A stretch of 44,476 bases of DNA from Bacillota bacterium. GTDB lineage: Bacteria > Bacillota > Clostridia > Tissierellales > Peptoniphilaceae. Below are positions 14,815-23,092 of the stretch, piece by piece. The stretch's first letter is position 1. Every line of letters starts with the position of its first letter. Location of the stretch: positions 1-44,476 of the forward strand of contig JAEXBN010000038.1 in the NCBI GenBank assembly GCA_023394045.1, in the 5' to 3' direction. Both the position numbers and the translations under genes were made by a program. Below the pieces are notes generated by a model, which saw only the letters and a list, made by a program, of their open reading frames with translations, had not been told where the DNA came from and searched no databases.

Positions 14815-16037
14815 AGAAAAAATTTATTCTCATTGTTCTCGATAGCTTCGGGATTGGGGAAATGGACGACACCAAGGAGGTGCGTCCGCGAGATATTGGA
14901 AGCAACACGGCGCTGCATCTTTTAGAGCAACTCAAGGATCCGAACGATTGGCGCGTGTTGGAGCGATTGGGTCTTGCGAATGCGATGGGGCTTGATCCGG
15001 AAAGCGCACTCGGAAAGAAGCTCAAGCCGCAAACAACGGCGATCACGGGAAAATCGAAGCTGAAACATTTCGGGGCGGATACCTTTTTCGGTCACCAGGA
15101 AATTGCGGGGACGGATCCCAAGCGTCCGGTTTTTCAGCTGTTTAACGATAAAATTGATGAAGTGGAACAGGACTTAAGGGCTCATGGTTATGAGGTGGAG
15201 CGGATATCGGTGGATGGTCTTTCCCTCCTCAAGGTGGACGATCAATTAACGGTGGCGGATAATATTGAGACAGACCCCGGACAGGCGATCAACATCACCG
15301 GCGCATTGGACGCAGCGGGATGGGATAAAATTCAGGCGGTGGGTCATCTTGTGCGCCAACACTTTGAGGTTCCGCGCATCATCGCCTTTGGAGGATCCGG
15401 GGTTACGATCCGAGAGATCACCGACCATATCATCAAAAAGGGCAATGCGCTTGGTATCGATGCACCGGGAAGCGGCGTGTACAAGAAGAATTATCACGTC
15501 GTTCATATCGGCTATGGAGTGGATGCGACAGTGCAGGTTCCGGCGGCGCTTGAAAAAATGGGCGTGAAGGCGAACCTATATGGGAAGGTGGCCGATATTG
15601 TGGCGAATCCCGCGGGAGATCTTAAACCCGGTGTGGACACCGAGGAGATTTTTGACCGCTTGATTGATGATGTGAAGCAAGACCGAGCGTCTTTCTATTT
15701 TGTGAACATCCAGGAGACAGATCTCGCCGGCCATGCGCAGGATTCGGTACGATATCTCGATGTGCTTCGGCTCTGTAATGATAAACTGGAGGAGCTGATT
15801 CCGCTGCTTGGAGAGAACGACATTTTGCTGGTGACCGCGGATCATGGAAACGATCCGACCATTGGTCATAGCCAGCACACGCGTGAATTTGTGCCGCTTT
15901 TGATCTACCGAAAGAATAATGAGAAGCGGATCGATATCGGCACGCGGGAGACCATGGCGGACGAAGGTGCGACGGTCGCTGACTTTTTCGGCGGATCCAT
16001 CGTCCATGGGACATCATTTTTGAACGACATCGAGTGA
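14811..16037 (+). CDS. yhfW: Phosphopentomutase-like alkaline-phosphatase-fold protein, YhfW
   Basis: 408 residues with the alkaline phosphatase/phosphopentomutase fold: metal motif FILIVLDSFGIGEMDD (Asp near residue 11), the phospho-Thr region LKPQTTAITGKSK (in DeoB the Thr is phosphorylated), GHQEIAGTDP, and the C-terminal metal site TADHGNDPTIGHSQHTREFVPLLIY. It resembles DeoB, but the middle part differs and it sits in the yhf operon, as E. coli YhfW does. It probably moves a phosphate within a sugar- or polyol-phosphate. Its ATG overlaps the yhfX stop. A hairpin that includes the stop codon separates it from yhfZ. Confidence 0.87.
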   Translation: MKKKFILIVLDSFGIGEMDDTKEVRPRDIGSNTALHLLEQLKDPNDWRVLERLGLANAMGLDPESALGKKLKPQTTAITGKSKLKHFGADTFFGHQEIAGTDPKRPVFQLFNDKIDEVEQDLRAHGYEVERISVDGLSLLKVDDQLTVADNIETDPGQAINITGALDAAGWDKIQAVGHLVRQHFEVPRIIAFGGSGVTIREITDHIIKKGNALGIDAPGSGVYKKNYHVVHIGYGVDATVQVPAALEKMGVKANLYGKVADIVANPAGDLKPGVDTEEIFDRLIDDVKQDRASFYFVNIQETDLAGHAQDSVRYLDVLRLCNDKLEELIPLLGENDILLVTADHGNDPTIGHSQHTREFVPLLIYRKNNEKRIDIGTRETMADEGATVADFFGGSIVHGTSFLNDIE

Positions 16038-16055
16038 GGCGGGACCACCTCACTC
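16032..16055 (+). other. Intercistronic hairpin yhfW-yhfZ
   Basis: GAGTGAGG (16032-16039) pairs perfectly with CCTCACTC (16048-16055) across an 8-base loop. The left arm contains the yhfW stop codon and the right arm ends 4 bases before the AAGGAGG of yhfZ. There is no T-run. It may lower expression of the regulator relative to the enzymes. Confidence 0.55.
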
Positions 16056-16067
16056 CAAAGGAGGAAC

Positions 16068-16979
16068 ATGCGCTTTCTGACGAAGGATGGGATCGTCGTC
16101 AACCATCTGATTGAGGATCTCATTATGAAAAAGGTAGGCGATCAGGTCGAAACCATCCAGTCCTATAGCCATCGTTTTAACGTTGGCCGAGGAACCGTGC
16201 AGCGCGCGTTTCAGTTTTTGAAAGACCATGAGGCGATTACGCTTGAGGCGCGGGGACGTGCGGGAACATCGGTGGCCAAGATTGACCGAAAAAAACTACT
16301 TGCCCTCTACAGTCAGCGCAAGTTTATTGGTGTGATGCCGCTCCCTTATTCTCTTCGCTACCAGGGTCTTGCCACCGGGCTTTTCCTTGAATCGCAAGAA
16401 AAGGAAATTGACTTGCAAATGGCCTTCATGCGCGGCGCCGAGTCCCGCCTTTCCATGCTGATGGATGGGAATTATGATTTTGTCATTATGTCGCGCCTCT
16501 CGGCCGACGATGCCGTCCTTGCCCACGACGCGCTCATCAACATCTGCAATTTCGGTCCCGGAACCTATGTTCATGAGCATGTTGTGATTCTCAATCCTCA
16601 TTTCTCAGCGTTGCAGGATGGGATGCGTTTCGGAATGGACGTTTCTTCGCGCGACATGATGATCTTGACCAGCCATATGTGTCGCAACATCGATGTTTCT
16701 TATGTCCGGTTGCCCTACATGCAGCTGGTCAACAAAGTCGAATCCGGAGCCATCGACGGAGCCGTTGTGAATACCGACGACATCCCCGATCTCCATCAGC
16801 GCTTTCATACCATTCCCATCGATGTCGACCATTTCCAGCGCAAGGATACGGAAGCATCGGTTGTCACCCTCCGCCAAAATCGCGTCATTTCTCAGCTCTT
16901 TCAAAGTGTATTCGACCATGAGGCGATTGCTGAAGTGCAGCGCGGGGTTGTCTCAGGGCGTGTCTTTCCTATTTATTAG
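16068..16979 (+). CDS. yhfZ: GntR-type transcription regulator, YhfZ-like
   Basis: 303 residues. An N-terminal winged helix-turn-helix (about residues 10-65) includes VETIQSYSHRFNVGRGTVQRAFQFLKDHEAI and then the wing LEARGRAGTSV. The C-terminal part, about 220 residues, looks like a periplasmic-binding-type ligand domain (IGVMPLPYSLRYQGLATGLFLE, FVIMSRLSADDAV), which fits YhfZ. It is the presumed sensor of the operon's metabolite and a candidate to bind the TGTACAA palindrome at 9421-9438. AAAGGAGG precedes ATG 16068. In E. coli the regulator also belongs to the operon but the gene order differs. No clear terminator follows in the 65 bases before the next promoter. Confidence 0.85.
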   Translation: MRFLTKDGIVVNHLIEDLIMKKVGDQVETIQSYSHRFNVGRGTVQRAFQFLKDHEAITLEARGRAGTSVAKIDRKKLLALYSQRKFIGVMPLPYSLRYQGLATGLFLESQEKEIDLQMAFMRGAESRLSMLMDGNYDFVIMSRLSADDAVLAHDALINICNFGPGTYVHEHVVILNPHFSALQDGMRFGMDVSSRDMMILTSHMCRNIDVSYVRLPYMQLVNKVESGAIDGAVVNTDDIPDLHQRFHTIPIDVDHFQRKDTEASVVTLRQNRVISQLFQSVFDHEAIAEVQRGVVSGRVFPIY

Positions 16980-17044
16980 TTTATTCGTGTTCTTTCATGA
17001 ATTCCCCGCGCGATATTGAATGATCGTCTGAAGGGCGATTCACA

Positions 17045-17094
17045 TTGACAGGGACTTTCTGGCGCTATATAGTTTACTTTATAAACTATATAGC
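17045..17094 (+). promoter_or_regulatory. degV-marR promoter with long palindromic operator
   Basis: TTGACA (17045-17050), 17-base spacer, TATAGT (17068-17073). A perfect inverted repeat with 13-bp arms covers 17064-17094 (5-base centre), overlapping the -10 box and the start point. Its AT-rich sequence resembles MarR-family operators, and the second gene of the operon encodes a MarR protein, so autoregulation is likely. Confidence 0.85.
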
Positions 17095-17149
17095 AGAACG
17101 CTCACCTTGATTGAGCACGATGATTTTGCCAGAGGGAGAAAGGAACAGA

Positions 17150-18010
17150 ATGATTCAACTGATTATTGATTCCGGAAGTGATCTGACCAGAAAAGAAGCC
17201 GATTTGGCAGGCATTGGTTTTGTGCCGCTATCCGTGCGATTTGATGAGGAGCTGTTCCTGGATGGCGAGACGCTTTCCAAAGACATGTTTTATCATCGAC
17301 TGAAGAGTGGAAAAGAAAATCCGCAGACCAGCGCGCCATCGCCGGCTCAATTTTCTGAAGCGTTTCAGCAGGTGGCGGATCAGGGCAATGAAGGGATTTG
17401 TTTGTCGCTGGCGGGCGGGATTTCTGCCACGTATCAGAGTGCATGTCTGGCGGCTGAGGATTTTGGCGGTCGAATCCGGGTGATCGATACGGGATCGGCG
17501 TCGTTGGGCATCCAGATTTTGGTGCATGAGGCGCAGCGATTGGTGGCGAAGGGGCTGAGCCAGAATGAGGTGGTTCAGGCGATCGAGGCGGTCAAACTGC
17601 GTGTGGTGGTGTATGGGGTCTTGAGTACGCTGGAGTATCTGCGCCGCGGCGGAAGGATTTCGTCGTTGCGGAGCGCGGTGGGCGGACTTCTGGCGATCAA
17701 GCCGTTGTTGCGGATGAAACAGGGAAGTTTGGAAATGATCGGAAAGGCGAGAGGGCAGCGTAACGCGGATCAGCAGTTTATTCAGAGAATTCAATCTTTT
17801 GCTCCCATTGCGCCGGAGGAGCTGTTGTACGCTTATGCAGGAGAGGATCCCGGACGGTTGGAGACCTTTTATCAGGACGAGCTTGGACTGGATCCGAAAG
17901 GGCTTGTTCTTCATCAATTGGGGCCCACCATCGGAACCCACGTCGGTCCAGGAACGCTGGTGGTGGCTGGAATGATGAATGAGGGGATGGAAGAGGGGCG
18001 CGAAGGATGA
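17150..18010 (+). CDS. DegV family fatty-acid-binding protein
   Basis: 286-residue DegV (FakB-like) protein. These bind a fatty acid and, as FakB, present it to the kinase FakA for phosphorylation; cytosolic. Typical are IIDSGSDLTRKEADLAGIGFVPLSV at the start, the TSAPSPAQF loop that contacts the lipid carboxylate, LSLAGGISATYQSA, VIDTGSASLG and LEYLRRGGRISSLRSAVGGLLAIKPLL. The start is ATG 17150 with GGGAGAAAGG upstream; an in-frame TTG at 17111 has no ribosome site and adds no family residues. It overlaps marR by 4 bases. No fakA-like gene is in the window. A lipid-linked signal for the MarR regulator is possible (inference). Confidence 0.92.
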   Translation: MIQLIIDSGSDLTRKEADLAGIGFVPLSVRFDEELFLDGETLSKDMFYHRLKSGKENPQTSAPSPAQFSEAFQQVADQGNEGICLSLAGGISATYQSACLAAEDFGGRIRVIDTGSASLGIQILVHEAQRLVAKGLSQNEVVQAIEAVKLRVVVYGVLSTLEYLRRGGRISSLRSAVGGLLAIKPLLRMKQGSLEMIGKARGQRNADQQFIQRIQSFAPIAPEELLYAYAGEDPGRLETFYQDELGLDPKGLVLHQLGPTIGTHVGPGTLVVAGMMNEGMEEGREG

Positions 18011-18483
18011 GCGAGGCGCTGAGCGAAGCTTTTATTGATGCTTGGCTGGAATTGGATATGGTCGTACGGGAAAATCGATGGATGGACGGATTAACCCTGA
18101 ACGAGATCGCGGTTTTCCACTATCTGATGCTCGCGGAGGCGAATGGCCGAGATTATATTACGGCGACCGAGCTTGGCCGGCGCATGCGGCTTCTCAAATC
18201 ACAGATCAACGGGTTATTGAATAAACTGTTTGACCGGGAGTTGCTCTCGCGGACGCGGAGTCGACGAGACGGCCGGATGTATGAAATTCGGATGACGGAA
18301 AAAGGAAGAACGCTTTATCAGCAGGAACATGCACGGATGCTGGATCTTGTGCAAAAGATCATTGCTTTGCTTGGCGTGGAGGAAGCGGACGCCATGGTGA
18401 AGGGGTTTAGCTCGCTGATTCAGATTGTGGGTCAGGTTGTCGGCGCGACGCAGCCTGAAGACTTGAAAGGAAGAACCGATTGA
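18007..18483 (+). CDS. MarR family transcription regulator
   Basis: 158 residues with the MarR winged helix: ITATELGRRMRLLKSQINGLLNKLFDRELLSRTRSRRDGRMYEIRMTEKGRTLY (about residues 55-105), the recognition helix followed by the beta-wing carrying RRDGR. N- and C-terminal helices for dimer formation are present. Its start overlaps the degV stop (ATGA), and its stop overlaps the TTG start of the next gene, so the three genes are tightly coupled. The palindrome at the promoter (17064-17094) is the likely binding site. Which ligand relieves repression cannot be seen; a fatty acid or a redox-active drug would fit the neighbours. Confidence 0.93.
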   Translation: MSEALSEAFIDAWLELDMVVRENRWMDGLTLNEIAVFHYLMLAEANGRDYITATELGRRMRLLKSQINGLLNKLFDRELLSRTRSRRDGRMYEIRMTEKGRTLYQQEHARMLDLVQKIIALLGVEEADAMVKGFSSLIQIVGQVVGATQPEDLKGRTD

Positions 18484-18983
18484 GACGAACGGATCGTGAG
18501 GTGGTGCAGCCCGACCGAATGGAATCTTTTTTGAACGCGGCCAAAATTCTCCGCTTGGGGTTTAGTGAGGAACCCTATCCTTACATCGTCCCGCTCCATT
18601 ACGGATGGATTTCCGGACAAGAGGCGGAAGATTTCATGCTGACCTTTTATATGCATAGTGCGAAGGAAGGCCGAAAAGTCGAACTTCTTTCTCATGAGCG
18701 GTCGGTTTGCGTGGAGATCGACAGGGACGGAGGGATCATCTCTGGCGGAGAGGAGGCTTGTCGATATAGCGCGGCATTTGCTTCTTTTATTGGGTTTGGC
18801 ACTGCTTCTGTGGTGACGGATGTCGAGGAGGCCTGCAAGGGCTTGTCCGTTTTAATGGAGCACCAGACAGGTCGAGCCTGGACCATTCGTCCGGAGCAGG
18901 CCGGAAAGGTTGCGGTTCTGCGGGTGAAGATTCACTCCTATTCCATGAAAGAACGGATTCATCCAAATTTTTTGAAAAAATAA
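18480..18983 (+). CDS. Pyridoxamine-phosphate-oxidase-fold flavoprotein, NimA-like
   Basis: 167 residues resembling the 5-nitroimidazole reductase (Nim) branch of the split-barrel FMN proteins: MRRTDREVV at the start, AKILRLGFSEEPYPYIVPLHYGW, FYMHSAKEGRKVELLSHERSVCVEID, ASFIGFGTASVV, and LMEHQTGRAWTIRPEQ. The conserved HSAKEG with nearby His fits cofactor binding. Nim proteins reduce nitroimidazoles to harmless amines, but many members have other roles. The start is an uncommon TTG at 18480, overlapping the marR stop (TTGA), with AAAGGAAG upstream. Being in a MarR operon fits a detoxification role (inference); resistance is not shown by sequence alone. Confidence 0.87.
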   Translation: MRRTDREVVQPDRMESFLNAAKILRLGFSEEPYPYIVPLHYGWISGQEAEDFMLTFYMHSAKEGRKVELLSHERSVCVEIDRDGGIISGGEEACRYSAAFASFIGFGTASVVTDVEEACKGLSVLMEHQTGRAWTIRPEQAGKVAVLRVKIHSYSMKERIHPNFLKK

Positions 18984-19476
18984 AGGCGCAGAGGCTTGTT
19001 CGTTTCGTTAAATAGTTAAGTATAAGGAAGAATGGTGGGTTCAGCGAATCTGTTGATGAAGCGATCCTTCTCTTTATGTGTGCTTACATGGGCGCCATAG
19101 AAGCGATGTATATTATATGAAAAAATATAAAATTGAATGAGTATAAGGTTTTCTTTGTGCTTGAACTGTTTTCAACAAAGTTTAATCCAGTGTTTTTTGC
19201 TGGGGTTTATCATATCGATTTTTTCATTCCATATTTTACGAAAAATAGATGGCTAAATATCCCCGATTATTGCGTATTCCATTGAGAAATCGCGCCATTC
19301 AGCGGATTTTTTAAGAGGACGAAAAAAAATAAAAAAAACATCAAAACACCTCTGCGGGGTGTTGCATTGCAATCGTTTTTCTAATAAGATGGAGATGAAT
19401 CAGGAGAAACAGTCCGATTCGGCTATGAATGCGTTGTCTTTATTGAACAAAGGAACACAAGGAAAGGAATGATGCT
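18984..19476. other. AT-rich intergenic region before gltS
   Basis: About 490 bases with no convincing gene on either strand. It holds an imperfect hairpin at 19155-19183 (CTTTGT ... ACAAAG with an inner TTGAA/TTCAA pair), a short A-rich run at 19322-19340, a small stem AACACC/GGTGTT near 19345-19363, and the gltS promoter. No known riboswitch pattern was recognised. Confidence 0.5.
19362..19390 (+). promoter_or_regulatory. gltS promoter
   Basis: TTGCAT (19362-19367), 17-base spacer, TAAGAT (19385-19390), about 86 bases before the gltS start. The -35 overlaps the right arm of the small stem at 19345-19363. Confidence 0.6.
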
Positions 19477-20727
19477 ATGGAATTTGAAATGAACATAGTA
19501 CAGACGGTCGGTTTTGCGGTCGCGTTACTGGTTCTGGGACGTTTCGTTCGCGAAAGAGTCAAGTTCTTCCAACGTTTCGCAATCCCGGCTCCGGTGATCG
19601 GAGGTTTTGCCTTTGCCATTCTGAACTTGATTTTGAAGCTGAACAATGTGGTCGATATTAAGTTTGATACGACACTTCAGTCCTTCTTCATGATCATCTT
19701 CTTTACGAGCATTGGCTATGGAGCGAGCGTTAAAATCTTGAAATCGGCAGGCCCGAAGGTCATCTTGTTCTTGGTCGTCGCGGCAGTGCTCTGCGTTCTG
19801 CAGAATGCCCTGGCCGTTGGTTTGGCACCGGTCGTCCATATGGATCCGCTGCTGGCCATGATGACCGGTTCGACCCCGATGACCGGTGGTCATGGAACCT
19901 CTGGCGGTATTGCACCGTTGGTGGAAAAGGCTGGCGTCGTTGGCGCACAGACGGTTGCATTTGCGTCCGCAACATATGGTCTTCTCGCTGGATCGTTGAT
20001 GGGCGGCCCGTTGGGCAACTATCTGATCACCAAGAAGAACTTAGTGAATAAACGTGACAAGATGGAGCAGGCTGAACTGGATGCGGCAGCACAGGCGATT
20101 GATGATAAGCTGCGTGAAGGAACCACGGTTCCACTGGATGCCACGCGCGTGATGGGCGCTTTTACGGCTCTCCTGATCGTCATGTTCCTCGGATCCTATA
20201 TTTCTGATTTCCTGAATTCACTGGTGAAACATATCACCGAGCTGGCAGCGTTCCCGGCGTACATCGGTCCGATGATCATTGCGATTATCCTCCGCTATAT
20301 GTCGGATAAAAAAGAGGAAACGTCAGGTAAAGGATTCCTTCCGGTTGAGGAAATTGACGTAGTTGGAAACGTAGGTCTGAACATCTTCCTTGCCATGGCG
20401 CTGATGACGTTGAATTTGGCACAGCTGGTCGACATGTTAGGACCACTGGTGATCCTCCTTCTGGCGCAGACCGTTTTGATGGCAGTCTATGCATACTTCG
20501 TGACCTTCCGTGTCATGGGCGGAACCTATGATGCAGCAGTGATCACCGCTGGACATTGCGGATTTGGTATGGGCGCAACACCGAACGGCGTTGCGAACAT
20601 GGAATCCTTAACGGATAAGTTTGTTCCGTCGAAAACTGCCTTCTTCGTTCTTCCCATCGTCGGCGGTATGTTCATCGATTTTGCAAACGTCGCGATTATC
20701 GTTCTGTTCATGGCCTTCGTTGGCTAA
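19477..20727 (+). CDS. gltS: Sodium/glutamate symporter GltS
   Basis: 416-residue, 10-12-helix inner membrane protein that brings in glutamate with Na+. Family signatures are IPAPVIGGFAFAILN (about residues 37-51), the re-entrant-loop signature LLAMMTGSTPMTGGHGTSGGIAPL (about 126-149), GGTYDAAVITAGHCGFGMGATPNGVANM (about 349-376), and a matching second half. AAGGAATGATGCT precedes ATG 19477. It stands at the head of a glutamate group (transport, racemase, dehydrogenase). A tandem pair of palindromes lies between it and murI. No strong terminator follows, so partial read-through into murI is possible. Confidence 0.95.
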   Translation: MEFEMNIVQTVGFAVALLVLGRFVRERVKFFQRFAIPAPVIGGFAFAILNLILKLNNVVDIKFDTTLQSFFMIIFFTSIGYGASVKILKSAGPKVILFLVVAAVLCVLQNALAVGLAPVVHMDPLLAMMTGSTPMTGGHGTSGGIAPLVEKAGVVGAQTVAFASATYGLLAGSLMGGPLGNYLITKKNLVNKRDKMEQAELDAAAQAIDDKLREGTTVPLDATRVMGAFTALLIVMFLGSYISDFLNSLVKHITELAAFPAYIGPMIIAIILRYMSDKKEETSGKGFLPVEEIDVVGNVGLNIFLAMALMTLNLAQLVDMLGPLVILLLAQTVLMAVYAYFVTFRVMGGTYDAAVITAGHCGFGMGATPNGVANMESLTDKFVPSKTAFFVLPIVGGMFIDFANVAIIVLFMAFVG

Positions 20728-20749
20728 TGGATGAAAAAGATTTCGCATG

Positions 20750-20785
20750 AAAGACGCGCCTTTGATGAATAAAAGACGCGTCTTT
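20750..20785. repeat. Tandem pair of 14-base palindromes between gltS and murI
   Basis: AAAGACGCGTCTTT at 20772-20785 is a perfect palindrome. AAAGACGCGCCTTT at 20750-20763 is the same with one change. The two copies are 22 bases apart, two turns of the helix, and both continue with GA. This is the pattern of a pair of protein-binding sites, though the two copies can also pair with each other as RNA. It lies 36-72 bases before the murI start. Confidence 0.6.
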
Positions 20786-20821
20786 GACGGAATCGATTTA
20801 ACATGGAAAAGTAGGTAAGAT

Positions 20822-21631
20822 ATGATTCAGCCGATCGGATTTTTCGACAGTGGGGTCGGAGGTCTTTCCGTATTGAAGAAAGCGTTTGAGAAGATCGACG
20901 CACCAATGGTATACATTGGCGATACGGCAAGGATGCCCTATGGTGTCCGTCCCCCGGAACAAGTAGAGCGGTATACGATTCAATGTCTTGGCGAGATTGC
21001 CAAATATCATCCGCAGGCGGCAGTGATTGCTTGTAATACGGCCACGGCGTTTGCGCTCAAAAAAGCGCGGGAAGTCTTCGATTTTCCGATATTTGGGGTC
21101 ATAGAACCGGCTTGTCGCCAAGCCGCAGATGCAACAAAGAATAAAAAGGTGGCCTTGCTGGCGACGCAGGGCACGGTTAAAAGTGGTTCGTACGAGACAA
21201 CAATTCGCGCCATTGATCCTGCGATCGAGATGGTTGGAGTAGGGGCGCCGGAATTGGTTGTCGCGATTGAACATGGTCATCTGGATGATGAAACGGCGGA
21301 GGAGATCATACGAAAATATCTTGAGCAGTTTGGCTCATTTGATTTCGATACGCTCATCCTCGGCTGCACCCACTTCCCATTGGCTTTTCCGGTATTTGAA
21401 CGCATTTATCCGGAGGGGAGCGGCGTTACCATCGTCGATCCGGCTGCGTCAACGATTGACAGCATTGTCGGAACGGTAACGTCGGACACGTCATCGCGTG
21501 GGAAGGTTGAATTCATGGCAACTGGCGATATTGCCGCGTTTCAAGAGGTTGCGGAACGGTTTTTAGATCTGTCCGGCAACTCAGTAAGTTTTCAAAACAT
21601 TGTATTAGAAAATGAGGAGGGTAAACGATGA
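20822..21631 (+). CDS. murI: Glutamate racemase
   Basis: Cofactor-free racemase that makes D-glutamate for peptidoglycan; cytosolic. The protein has 269 residues. Both catalytic cysteines are present: Cys71 in AAVIACNTATAFAL and Cys182 in LILGCTHFPLAFP. The N-terminus IGFFDSGVGGLSVLKKAF and YIGDTARMPYG are classical. Its stop overlaps the ATG of gdh (ATGA), an unusual coupling of a wall enzyme to glutamate catabolism. The start at ATG 20822 has only a weak ribosome site (GTAGGTAAG), which may keep expression low. Confidence 0.96.
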   Translation: MIQPIGFFDSGVGGLSVLKKAFEKIDAPMVYIGDTARMPYGVRPPEQVERYTIQCLGEIAKYHPQAAVIACNTATAFALKKAREVFDFPIFGVIEPACRQAADATKNKKVALLATQGTVKSGSYETTIRAIDPAIEMVGVGAPELVVAIEHGHLDDETAEEIIRKYLEQFGSFDFDTLILGCTHFPLAFPVFERIYPEGSGVTIVDPAASTIDSIVGTVTSDTSSRGKVEFMATGDIAAFQEVAERFLDLSGNSVSFQNIVLENEEGKR

Positions 21632-22893
21632 CTGATACTCTTAATCCACTGGTCGGTGCGCAGGCTAAGGTGAAAGCGGCCTGTGACAAACTGGGGCTTG
21701 ATCCGGCGGTTTACGAGCTGCTGAAAGAACCGCAGCGCGTGATCGAAGTGACGATTCCGGTCAAGATGGATGATGGTACGGTAAAGACCTTCAAGGGATG
21801 GCGTTCGGCTCATAACTCGGCTGTTGGTCCGTGCAAGGGCGGCGTTCGCTTCCATCCGAACGTAACGATGGACGAAGTGAAAGCTCTCTCGCTGTGGATG
21901 ACGTTCAAGGGCGGCGCTCTTGGTCTTCCGTATGGCGGTGGTAAAGGTGGGATCTGCGTTGATCCGGCTGAATTGTCGAAGAACGAGCTGGAGCAGCTGA
22001 GTCGCGGATTCATCCGTGGCATCCACAAATACATTGGTGAGCGCATCGATATTCCGGCACCGGATGTCAACACGAACGGCCAGATCATGAGCTGGTTCAT
22101 GGATGAATACATCAAGTGCGAAGGCGAGCGGATGGATCTGGGTACGTTCACCGGTAAAGATCCGGCATTCGGCGGATCGCTGGGACGTAACGAAGCGACG
22201 GGCTTCGGCGTTGGTATTGTGGCGCGCGAATCAGCAAAACGCTGCGGATTCGAGCTCAAAGGTTCACGTGTTGCTCTGCAGGGCTTTGGCAACGTCGGTA
22301 CCTTTACGATGAAGAACCTTGAGCGCCAGGGAAGCAAAGTGGTTGCTCTGGCTGAGTGGGACCGCAAGGAAGGCAACTATGCTCTGTACAACGAAGAAGG
22401 TCTGAAGTATCAGGAACTCTTCGATTACAAGAATGAGCATGGAACGCTTCTCGGATTCCCGAATGCAAAGAAGATTTCTGAAGAAGAGTTCTGGACGGGT
22501 GAATACGATGTGCTTGTTCCGGCAGCTCTGGAGAACGTCGTGACTGGCGAAGTGGCAAAGAAGGTCAACTGCAAGCTGGTCTGCGAAGCAGCGAACGGTC
22601 CTGTAACTCCGGAAGGCGATGCCGTTTTGGCAGAGCGCAACATCAAGGTGATTCCGGACATCCTGACCAACTCGGGCGGCGTTCTGGTTTCCTACTATGA
22701 GTGGGTACAGAACCAGTACGGCTACTACTGGACGGAAGCAGAGGTTGAGGAGAAAGAAGAAGCCGATATGATGAAAGCCATCAAGGGCGTCTTCCAAGTT
22801 GCGGATGATTACAACGTCTCTGAGCGTGAAGCAGTTTACATGTATGCGATCAAATCCGTTGATAAAGCAATGAAACTGCGTGGATGGTATTAA
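21628..22893 (+). CDS. gdhA: Glutamate dehydrogenase
   Basis: 421 residues, the clostridial NAD-type hexameric family. Oxidative deamination of glutamate to 2-oxoglutarate and ammonia, the entry to glutamate fermentation. Substrate lysines are Lys70 (GPCKGGVRFHP), Lys94 (TFKGGALGLP) and the catalytic Lys106 (PYGGGKGG). APDVNTNGQIMSWFMDEY and the Rossmann motif GFGNVGTFTM follow. Codon use is richer in C-ending codons than in neighbouring genes, as expected for a highly expressed gene. GGAGGGTAAACG precedes the ATG, which overlaps the murI stop. The gene ends at a strong terminator. NAD over NADP preference is inferred from the lifestyle, not from residues. Confidence 0.96.
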   Translation: MTDTLNPLVGAQAKVKAACDKLGLDPAVYELLKEPQRVIEVTIPVKMDDGTVKTFKGWRSAHNSAVGPCKGGVRFHPNVTMDEVKALSLWMTFKGGALGLPYGGGKGGICVDPAELSKNELEQLSRGFIRGIHKYIGERIDIPAPDVNTNGQIMSWFMDEYIKCEGERMDLGTFTGKDPAFGGSLGRNEATGFGVGIVARESAKRCGFELKGSRVALQGFGNVGTFTMKNLERQGSKVVALAEWDRKEGNYALYNEEGLKYQELFDYKNEHGTLLGFPNAKKISEEEFWTGEYDVLVPAALENVVTGEVAKKVNCKLVCEAANGPVTPEGDAVLAERNIKVIPDILTNSGGVLVSYYEWVQNQYGYYWTEAEVEEKEEADMMKAIKGVFQVADDYNVSEREAVYMYAIKSVDKAMKLRGWY

Positions 22894-22914
22894 TCCAGAC
22901 TGACCTTTCAATCG

Positions 22915-22949
22915 AAGGAACTCCCGGGTGACCGGGAGTTCCTTTTTTT
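22915..22949 (+). terminator. Rho-independent terminator after gdhA
   Basis: Thirteen-bp stem (22915-22927 with 22932-22944) with loop GTGA, followed by a T-run to 22949. Confidence 0.93.
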
Positions 22950-23019
22950 GTTGATTTGATCCGGAATCGATTCCAATGTCTTTCCGATTGATTTTTTCAT
23001 CAAGCCTCGCTGGTTACGC

Positions 23020-23025
23020 TATAAT
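23020..23025 (+). promoter_or_regulatory. Possible -10 box before the biotin carrier gene
   Basis: TATAAT 68 bases before the start of the biotin carrier gene. No good -35 box lies at the normal distance (TTTCAT at 22995 is the nearest), so the promoter is uncertain. Confidence 0.35.
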
Positions 23026-23092
23026 CGAAACGTTCATTCTTTAATAGCAGACGCAGAGAAGCAGAGCAAATGCATAAACGCCACAGGAGGAT

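Noticed and set aside
18984..19476. Riboswitch or small gene before gltS
   Set aside because: No known aptamer pattern and no frame with a ribosome site; only AT-rich DNA, weak stems and the promoter were seen.
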